From Euryarchaeota archaeon UBA258 (GTDB taxonomy: Archaea; Thermoplasmatota; Poseidoniia; Poseidoniales; Poseidoniaceae), in NCBI GenBank assembly GCA_002502605.1, contig DAPR01000083.1:287-19062 (forward strand): a DNA stretch of 18,776 nucleotides, written 5' to 3'. This document shows, in pieces, positions 1 through 6,500 of the stretch. Position numbers and translations under genes: made by a program. Position 1 is the first letter of the stretch. Every line of letters begins with the position of its first letter. Below the pieces are notes generated by a model. It was not told the DNA's origin. It did not search any database and worked only from the letters and a program-made list of their open reading frames with translations.

Positions 1-365
1 TGAGCGGGTGTTCCAAAAGAGATGACAGGAGTGGATGTCGAACAATCGCCGGTGCTGGTGATGGACACGGCGTCGATGACTCCATTGCTGTCAACTGTGA
101 AACTTGCGCTAAACCCTGTACACGAGGACGCAACAAGGGTCCCGTTGACGTAATCTGTTCCTCCGCTCGTGATGGTGATGTCTTCAAGGGCGAAAAGCCA
201 GATGTCACTCGAATCAACGGTGAAGCTCGGTAGAGGCTCAGCAGCGGCTTCAATCGAATCCATTGAGGATTCAAACTGATTTCCAATCGTTTGAACGGCC
301 ATGGAAAACACGACCAATAACGACACCCCAATAATGAGGCCACCAATACCCACCGAGCCAGCCAT
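1..365 (-). CDS. ArlF/ArlG-type pilin-like archaellum stator protein, N-terminal part (cut by window edge)
   Basis: The frame is open from the ATG at 363-365 to the window edge (121 codons). It starts MAGSVGIGGLIIG and continues as one hydrophobic helix to about residue 24, then an amphipathic stretch, then a beta-rich, Ser/Thr-rich domain from about residue 47 with two cysteines (C82 and C108). A class III-type hydrophobic N-terminus followed by a small beta-sandwich is the layout of ArlF and ArlG (FlaF/FlaG), which anchor the archaellum motor in the periplasm or cell wall. The stop of the upstream gene lies 1 nt before this ATG, so the two are translated together. Gly3 sits where the prepilin peptidase -1 residue would fall (G followed by SVGIG), although ArlF/G are generally not thought to be processed. 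I cannot separate ArlF from ArlG because the C-terminal part is missing; a generic pilin-like protein is the alternative. Confidence 0.6.
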   Translation of the reverse strand, partial: MAGSVGIGGLIIGVSLLVVFSMAVQTIGNQFESSMDSIEAAAEPLPSFTVDSSDIWLFALEDITITSGGTDYVNGTLVASSCTGFSASFTVDSNGVIDAVSITSTGDCSTSTPVISFGTPA

Positions 366-366
366 T

Positions 367-1200
367 TCAGGCTCCACCTCGGAGAGAACTCACACTTCGC
401 CAGGAACTGACGAGTGATGAGAACGTTAGCAAATCCTTGTGCGGCAGATGATCATCAAGCGCAGCCTCGGCTTCACCGGGTGCTGCAAGTTGAACAATTG
501 CCAAAACAGACCGACCTTCTTCGTCGTTCAGCATACCAGAAGACATGGCCTTCTGAGTGAAACTGACTGCCGCCATACCCGACATGTTGTCGAGCAAGAG
601 GGCAGAAACTGTCGGTGCACCCACGCTGTTACCAGCAGTGGTCGCACCATGCGATGGAGCGTGCAAGAATGGATTTGCAGCGAGAGCTTGCGCTTCGTAC
701 AATTCCACCAAGGGCGCTTCATCGACTTCCTTCAGTCGGTCGTTGCCTGTGACGGAGATCACTTCTCCGCTTGCGGTGACAATCATGTCTCCATCAAGCG
801 CAGTTGGGTCTTCACCGTCTTCGGATGCCTCGCCTTCTGCTGCGGGTGCTTCAGAGGTCGTTTCTAGACGAACTTCGACATTCCGGAGCACATCCTCGAC
901 CATGTCGAGGCGGCTGCTGATCATGCGTTCAAGTCCAGAGGTGTCGACTGTGGCGTTCACAGGAGAGGCAGGTGCTGGAGCGAGGCTTGCTGCGACGCTG
1001 GGCACACTGCCGATGCTGTTGAGGCGTGCTTTTGTAGGACCTGGAGAGATGGTCCACGCATCTTCCTCACCGAGTTCACCCTCTTCAGGGAGAGGGACCT
1101 GCTCAATGGCGATGTTTGCCATTATTTTGAGTCGATCTTCGGTGAGAGCTGCGTCTTCATCAATGTCCTCATTTGCACTGTTGCCAAATGGCCATGCCAT
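367..1200 (-). CDS. Acidic cytoplasmic protein of the archaellum operon, possibly ArlC/D/E-like
   Basis: 277 residues, starting MAWPFGNSAN. The start is fixed by a strong Shine-Dalgarno sequence (AGAGGAGG) five bases upstream of the ATG at 1198-1200. There is no signal peptide or membrane helix. An acidic N-terminus and an Ala/Pro linker lead to a predicted coiled coil at residues 89-116 (LERMISSRLDMVEDVLRNVE). A second acidic linker follows, then a C-terminal helical region with the motif DDHLPHKDLLTFSSL at about 249-263. That last motif faintly resembles the DDH-x-SLL segment ending haloarchaeal FlaD/E proteins, and the position between archaellins and ArlF/G is where arlC/D/E lie in euryarchaeal operons. 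Members of that complex link the motor to chemotaxis. The similarity is weak and the canonical central domain is not obvious, so this may be an unrelated coiled-coil protein doing the same job. The CDS is certain; the family is not. Confidence 0.85.
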   Translation of the reverse strand: MAWPFGNSANEDIDEDAALTEDRLKIMANIAIEQVPLPEEGELGEEDAWTISPGPTKARLNSIGSVPSVAASLAPAPASPVNATVDTSGLERMISSRLDMVEDVLRNVEVRLETTSEAPAAEGEASEDGEDPTALDGDMIVTASGEVISVTGNDRLKEVDEAPLVELYEAQALAANPFLHAPSHGATTAGNSVGAPTVSALLLDNMSGMAAVSFTQKAMSSGMLNDEEGRSVLAIVQLAAPGEAEAALDDHLPHKDLLTFSSLVSSWRSVSSLRGGA

Positions 1201-1213
1201 GATAATTCCTCCT

Positions 1214-1246
1214 CTAAGGGTGCGCAATGTTGCGCATGGCCCTTAG
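1214..1246 (-). promoter_or_regulatory. 14-bp stem-loop between the second archaellin gene and the ArlCDE-position gene
   Basis: Plus-strand order: CTAAGGG (1214-1220), TGCGCAA (1221-1227), TG, TTGCGCA (1230-1236), TGG, CCCTTAG (1240-1246). Both seven-base arms pair perfectly, giving a 14-bp stem interrupted by one 3-nt bulge, with a tiny loop. In the minus-strand transcript the stem begins 7 nt after the archaellin stop codon and its 3' arm abuts the AGAGGAGG ribosome-binding site of the next gene. No T-tract follows on the coding strand, so it is not a classical archaeal terminator. A processing site, a 3'-end protector of archaellin mRNA, or a partial attenuator that also restricts access to the downstream ribosome-binding site all fit. 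Confidence 0.7.
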
Positions 1247-1253
1247 ATGAACA

Positions 1254-1835
1254 TCAGACAATTCGGCTTCCGGCGTCACTGCTGTCGATGGTTAGGGTTT
1301 CGTAGGTTGTGCCACCCTTTCCGACGTGAATGAACAATTGTGCCGATGCGATTGGGTTTCCGCCGCTTTGAGCGTCGGGGCTGCAATCAGTTCCGCCATT
1401 GTTTCCATCGATGGTCATAATGAACCCAGTTGAAGGAGCCATTGTGGCTACTCCAAAGGTACCAGTGGTCATTGGAGCAACGTCGCTAGCGAGAAGTTCA
1501 CCTTCTGCAACACCGTTTGGACAGAACACCTGGTAAGAGATGGTCGTGGTGGTTGTCGCTTCGCTGCCAGGAGCCAAGCGGACGTAGAGGAGGTAATCCT
1601 CTCCAGCAGCGGTGGTGTCAACGTAAATTGAGTTGATCATAACTTTACCAGCCATGTTGTCAGCGGTGTCTTCACCGGTCTTCTGAGCGTTTTGTTGGAG
1701 TTGTTCAGCGGTTTGAATAATCACTGCTGCTGCAACTGCTGCAACAAGGATAAGCGCGATGAACACAATCATTGCACCAATACCGATCGCTGCAACTGTG
1801 TCGTTTTGTGGATCTTCATTGTTGATGGACTTCAT
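1254..1835 (-). CDS. arlB: Archaellin (archaeal flagellin), second copy in the operon
   Basis: 193 residues. A short acidic leader ([15 protein letters not shown]) precedes the archaellin signature [20 protein letters not shown] at residues 18-37, the hydrophobic helix that packs into the filament core. A polar helix follows, then a Thr/Gly-rich beta domain, and a C-terminal strand with [10 protein letters not shown] (172-181) as in other archaellins. The Shine-Dalgarno AGGTGA lies 4-5 nt before the ATG, inside the end of the upstream archaellin gene, and the ATGA overlap couples the two. It shares 37 identical consecutive residues with its neighbour (15-51 here) but differs after that. Cysteines C105 and C151 are both conserved in the paralogue. 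The expected basic-Gly pair before the mature N-terminus is absent (Val-Ala instead). Only one Asn-X-Ser/Thr site, at 12-14, is visible, and it lies in the leader. Confidence 0.93.
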   Translation of the reverse strand: MKSINNEDPQNDTVAAIGIGAMIVFIALILVAAVAAAVIIQTAEQLQQNAQKTGEDTADNMAGKVMINSIYVDTTAAGEDYLLYVRLAPGSEATTTTTISYQVFCPNGVAEGELLASDVAPMTTGTFGVATMAPSTGFIMTIDGNNGGTDCSPDAQSGGNPIASAQLFIHVGKGGTTYETLTIDSSDAGSRIV

Positions 1836-2392
1836 ACAATCACCTCGCCTGCTGCGATGTTACCACCGTAGTTGAGCAATTCGTAGGTGAATCCACCCTT
1901 TCCGGATTGAATCATCAATGAATGGTCTTGATTTGCTGTTGGTACGCAGGTGGCAAGGCCGCCAGCGGCTGTGATTTCCATTGTGTAGGTTGTACCTGGA
2001 TTGAGGAGGCCGCCAGTAAGAGTACCGCCGCCAACTTCCAATGCGGCACCGAAGGTTCCGTAGTCAGTACCACTTGGGGTACCGCTGCACATGATCGACC
2101 ATGCCACAGTGCTTGCTGTAACAGAGTCAGATCCCGGTGCGAGTTCGAATGTGATGTAGACCTGGTTTGCACCAGCGCCGGTAATCACTGCACCCTTGAT
2201 GTTCACCTTGGAGGACAACAAGTCAGTTGTTTCTTCGCCAGTGGACTGGGCGTTTTGTTGCAATTGTTCTGCAGTCTGAATAATGACCGCTGCTGCAACC
2301 GCCGCAACAAGAATCAGGGCAATGAAGACAATCATTGCACCAATACCAATTGCAGCGAGGTTATCGCTGTTTTCGTTCGTATTTTCTTTCAT
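1832..2392 (-). CDS. arlB: Archaellin (archaeal flagellin), first copy in the operon
   Basis: 186 residues. The start is set at [11 protein letters not shown] because GGTGA stands 5 nt upstream; an in-frame ATG 12 nt earlier (MVKN) is possible. The frame stays open far upstream through the neighbouring gene, but that is not archaellin sequence. Leader residues 1-13 are followed by [20 protein letters not shown] at 16-35, the assembly helix of archaellins. The mature beta domain spans about 62-160, and [10 protein letters not shown] (164-173) ends the fold. C102 and C149 match the spacing of the two cysteines in the other copy. The predicted cleavage context is Leu-Ala, not Lys/Arg-Gly. It sits 58 nt after the coiled-coil protein gene behind an A-rich leader, and overlaps the second archaellin by 4 nt. 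Two filament subunits made in tandem are typical of euryarchaeal archaella. Confidence 0.93.
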   Translation of the reverse strand: MKENTNENSDNLAAIGIGAMIVFIALILVAAVAAAVIIQTAEQLQQNAQSTGEETTDLLSSKVNIKGAVITGAGANQVYITFELAPGSDSVTASTVAWSIMCSGTPSGTDYGTFGAALEVGGGTLTGGLLNPGTTYTMEITAAGGLATCVPTANQDHSLMIQSGKGGFTYELLNYGGNIAAGEVIV

Positions 2393-2450
2393 ATTTTTCA
2401 CCATTTTTTGTTTTTTTTGTATCCCCCACGTAGGGTGGAATTGGAGTGGT
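2393..2450 (-). promoter_or_regulatory. A-rich 5' leader of the archaellin pair
   Basis: This is the only real gap inside the archaellum block (58 nt). In transcript orientation it contains CCACCCTACGTGG (a CCAC/GTGG inverted repeat around CCTAC), then GGGGATAC, then two A-tracts (8 A and 6 A) leading to TGGTGAAAAAT before the ATG. I see no convincing TATA box, so an internal promoter is not supported by motif. The unstructured A-rich stretch would keep the archaellin ribosome-binding site open. On the plus strand it reads as T-tracts but no plus-strand gene ends here. Confidence 0.45.
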
Positions 2451-3512
2451 TCAGGCGTTGCCTCCCGAACCGATTTTGATGCGCAGAGGCATGCGAATAA
2501 GAGCGACTTCGTCTGGTGCGAGACGATTGATGAAGGGGACCTTAGGTGTTGTAAAACCGGGTGGTATCCACGGCGACAACACGATGTCTTGGAGGGGTTC
2601 CATCGAGCGGTTTTGCGCACGAATAGTGGCTGTGATTTCACCTGTACGCATTTCGTATGAAGTTGCAATAGCGAGTTTTCTTGACAACGGAATTTCATCC
2701 GCCCCATACCTTCGGTTTGCTTTGACTTCAAACCGCAACGGTAGGTTTCCGCCAGGTGCAATGATTGGAAGGTCAACCGAAGAAGGAACGCAAGTCCAGC
2801 CCTCTGGTACAGGAGGAGCGAGTCGCATGTTTGGCATGGCTACTGGGCCATCGTTGATGATCCGCACGATCAACACGCCTTCATCGCCACCAGCAGGCCA
2901 TCGAGTGTCAAGACCGAGCCAGAAGTGGCGGAATAAGAAGGGGTTGAGTGTGGATGTGTTGCCGCCAATCAGGTCATCGACAAGGTGTTCGACTTCGCCT
3001 GCAGCGATGGCCACATCACCAATTTCTGCAGCACCGGTTGCAGATCTCAAACGCAGGAGGATGGTTTCTACTTCCGATTCGTTGATTTTTTTCTCACTCA
3101 AGAGTCGGTGAAGCATAGCGATGTTTCGGCGCAAATGAAGAACATCTTCCTCAAGCAGTGCAAGTGATTGTTCGGCTTTCTTGACCGATTTGCGGGCCTT
3201 TCGGAGGTTGTGCGTGTGGAGGAATTGTTTTGCGTCTGCGATGTCAACTTCGGTTCCGGCTAACGAATTGCCCTCGTCTTGTATGACGCCAAAGACAAGC
3301 GATTCGAGTTCTCTCGATGCAGAAATCAAGCGGTCTGCCGAATCTTTGCTTGCTGCGATAGCAGCCCGCGCTTCCTCGACTTCACCCTCGGACATCTCAC
3401 TGGTTGTCGCCACCGATTCATCCAATTCCGCATTAGGAACCTCGAATCCTGCATCGACTTCGTCAAGCAGCATATCTGGGTCGTCGATGACATCAATATC
3501 TTGCTTAGACAT
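2451..3512 (-). CDS. Coiled-coil plus beta-domain cytoplasmic protein, partner of the giant Ig-repeat protein (function unknown)
   Basis: 353 residues starting [11 protein letters not shown]. The start has a near-perfect Shine-Dalgarno sequence and the ATG overlaps the stop of the giant gene (ATGTCTAA, 8 nt). No signal peptide or membrane helix is visible. Residues 1-42 are acidic and low-complexity. Residues 43-185 are helical and charged, with segments such as [20 protein letters not shown] that look like helical hairpins or coiled coil. From about 198 to 353 the sequence turns beta-rich, with alternating [18 protein letters not shown] and [20 protein letters not shown] segments resembling two NEW3/CARDB-like Ig domains. 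Such domains usually sit outside the cell, so their presence in a protein with no export signal is odd. Tight coupling suggests that it binds the cytoplasmic loops or tail of the giant protein. I do not recognise a named family. Confidence 0.88.
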   Translation of the reverse strand: MSKQDIDVIDDPDMLLDEVDAGFEVPNAELDESVATTSEMSEGEVEEARAAIAASKDSADRLISASRELESLVFGVIQDEGNSLAGTEVDIADAKQFLHTHNLRKARKSVKKAEQSLALLEEDVLHLRRNIAMLHRLLSEKKINESEVETILLRLRSATGAAEIGDVAIAAGEVEHLVDDLIGGNTSTLNPFLFRHFWLGLDTRWPAGGDEGVLIVRIINDGPVAMPNMRLAPPVPEGWTCVPSSVDLPIIAPGGNLPLRFEVKANRRYGADEIPLSRKLAIATSYEMRTGEITATIRAQNRSMEPLQDIVLSPWIPPGFTTPKVPFINRLAPDEVALIRMPLRIKIGSGGNA

Positions 3513-6500
3513 CGTCGTTCACCTCCTCTGTTGGAGCCTCACCGGAAACGATGGAGCCAACGGTTGCAGTAGCGGAAAGTTCTCCAAAGATTTCGTCCAA
3601 ATCTAAGCCATCGTTAGCCAGTTCGTTGAACAGGCGCGCCGGGTCGCCAAGGTCGCGCTCGATGCGAGTGGCCTTGACCTCGATGTCCGTCAAGCGACCA
3701 TAGAGATTACCGTAAGCACGGTCAGCGCGGAGGATGATCATCCAAACGCCAAGCATGACAATGGTGACATAAACGACCAGGGAAACAAGGTTGTTTTGGT
3801 CGTTGTAGATTTGTGGAGGTAGGCCGAGGACAACCACCAAGAATCCCAACACCGGCACGGCGAGAATGACGCTGAGTTGTCTTCTGCTGTCACGCAGAGC
3901 ATCGAAGTGATCCGCATAAAGCGTGGAAACACCACGGCGGGCTCTTTGGTAATCTTCGTGAATCAGTTTGAACTCTTCAGCGCTGGCCCAACTCATTCGC
4001 CAAATCCAAAGGGCTGCGAGCAGAAGCACGGAAAGCCCCCAGAATGGAACGTCAAGGACGTGGAACGCGAAGCCGAAGCCAAGCACACCCGAGTAGACCG
4101 ATAGAAGGCGGAATTTCTCATTTTGACCTGTTAAGCGCAAAAGAATGAACGATGTGAGGAAACAAATGATGAGTGCGATGAAGCTGGTCGATACACCTGG
4201 TGATGACGATTCGACATCAAGTTCAATGGTGCGAACGTCATTGCCTACAACGTTCTTTGCCATGTACACGGCATCGACGGTTGCGGTGCAGGTTGAAGAT
4301 TTGGATTGAATCCACCAATCGATGGCATTCGGTTGGATGACCCATGTAAGTTCTACCGATTGGCCCGGTCCAAGCAGACCAATCATTGGTCCACCACTCG
4401 GGTTTGTTGGGATATTGAGAATCACTGCGTCAGAGCATACAAGCGCCACATCGATACCGATTGCTGATGCTGTACCAGCGTTGAGCACGGTAAGCGTAAG
4501 GTCGTATTCTTCACCCTCAGCAAGACTCACCTCATCCATTGCTTCGACCAGCGGATCTGCAAAGACATCCAAGGCAAAACTGAAGGTTTCTGGAACGAAA
4601 TTCGTGTAACCGGCGTTCTCCGTCGGATGGTACAAACGGAATTCTAAGTCCCATCCATCTCCAGAGAGGATGTTTGGACGAACGGGGGTTTGGACTCGGA
4701 TCTTAATCGGGTCGGTTGTGTCCCACGCACTGCGTTCTGGCAGAGAGATTCTGGCCGCCTCGCCTTGGGTACCAGTGGCACAAGAAGAGGACTCAAGCGG
4801 CAAAGTGATTTCCGTGTTGTTGGCATCTGGGAGGATGACTGTGAATGACCATGGGTAGTCTGCTTCGTTCAGGTTCAAAGAACTGAAGTCCAGCATGCGG
4901 GTAGCGCCGCACAATTCAAGCTCATAAGCAGCGCTCAATGCTTGGCCGTTTGGAATGTGAGAATACGTCAGGTCGATGTCCAATGGTGGGTCACCGACTT
5001 CCGGGCGAAGCACAATTTCGCCAGTGCTGAAGAACCGAGACATCTTGAGTTGAGTTGCGAACGAGGCGTTTCCTTCGACCAGCGCATCGCTTGGCTGGTA
5101 GTAGATTTTGAAGTCTGCAGTTGTCGACAAATCGGGTTCGAAATTCAGAGCCTCGACGCTAAAGATATGAGTCACAGGGACACCAATTGGCAATAAAAGC
5201 GTGGTTGGAGCGTCTGAAACCATTGCCCAATCCGTCGATTGGATGGTCAGACCGGGTGCATGAATGACGTAACCGACTTCAACCTCAACATCTCGGTTTC
5301 CAGTGTTGAGCAACGACACTTCCCATGTTCGTGTGCCTTGGCGATAAAATTCCATCTCTGTAGGCCAGTCTTCTGCTTCCAAGGTGAACAGCGCACCAAC
5401 CCTCAGTTGAATCACTATGCTTGTTTTGAAAGCGGAGGAATCGGCATCGTACACTGAGATCGTCAAGTTGTGCACTGAACCGTCGAGCAACGTGGTTTCG
5501 CCACCGAGGCTTGGAACGCTCACAACAACCTGCCCTGCAATGGTTTGGTTGATCGACAAGGTCATGCCGATTTCACTGACATCGGTTGACCATTCTCCTT
5601 CAACAGTAGGCTTGACCACCACTGACTCCTGAAGGTTGCCAATGTTGGTCACATTGAACTCGACCATGGTCATTTCACCAGGTGTGACAGCAACGACCTG
5701 AGGGCCTTCGACTTGAATGTCCGAACTCTTGGTGATGTTGGCTGTAATGTTTGCAGACATGTTGACGACGCCGCTTGAATCTTCGACCCAAACGGTGGTG
5801 ACGTAGTTTTGATCAGCACTGGCAGTGGAGGAAGGTGTAGCCCTCACCTTGATGATGTCCTCGTAATTGGGAGCGATTAACATCGATGGATTCGAATCAA
5901 GTTCGAACATGACGTCGCCTGCTTCGCTGTTGTCAAGCCAGACATAGAAGGTCGTTGGAGCGTTTCCAGTGTTTGTGATCTTGATGGTCTTGAATTCGCC
6001 CACATCCGTAGGTGCCAGAGATAGAGTTTGGGTCAGCGGGAAAAGAGTACCATTGCGGATTTCACCAACTCGAATCGGCAGAATGTGTTCGGTGATGATC
6101 TCGCCTGTGTCTCGGTGTTCAACCGTAAGGGTGAGTGGGATAATCGAATTTGCTGGAACAAAGGGGTCGGTTGTGATCAGCAACTCAACAATAGTTTTGT
6201 GAGCACCTCCGACATCTGGGTGGTCAGCAACATCCGCAGAGAGGTTATCGATTGTGTCAGTGGTCCCATTGAATTCAACAGTCCAGTCGCTTGGTACATC
6301 TGCCACTCGCAATCGGTAAGATGTGAGGTCGTTTCCGGTGTTTGCCAGTTGGAAGGCCACAGGAGTTTGGACACCGACCATCACATCGACCGGTCCGTCT
6401 TCTAGAATATCCGCACCGTAGACGGTTGGAATGATGATCGATAAGTTTCGTGTGACTGACGTGGCGCCAACGCCGCTACCAGTGTGCACGCCACCGAGGA

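Noticed and set aside
439..1246. Plus-strand open frames opposite the 277-residue gene
   Set aside because: They lack ribosome-binding sites and recognisable domains, and they oppose a gene with a strong start and operon context; shadows of biased codon use.
2402..2419. T-tracts on the plus strand as a terminator
   Set aside because: No plus-strand gene ends here; on the transcribed minus strand they are A-tracts of the archaellin leader.
2393..2776. Long in-frame upstream extension of the first archaellin gene
   Set aside because: It starts at a TTG inside the coiled-coil protein gene, lacks archaellin character, and the ribosome-binding site GGTGA points to the ATG at 2392.
1922..3606. 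Several plus-strand open frames opposite the archaellin and coiled-coil genes
   Set aside because: They mirror well-supported minus-strand genes, contain odd Cys/Arg-rich composition and have no promoter or start signals.
5011..5025. Another ATTTCGC match as a further operator copy
   Set aside because: It lies inside the giant coding sequence with no promoter nearby; chance occurrence is expected.
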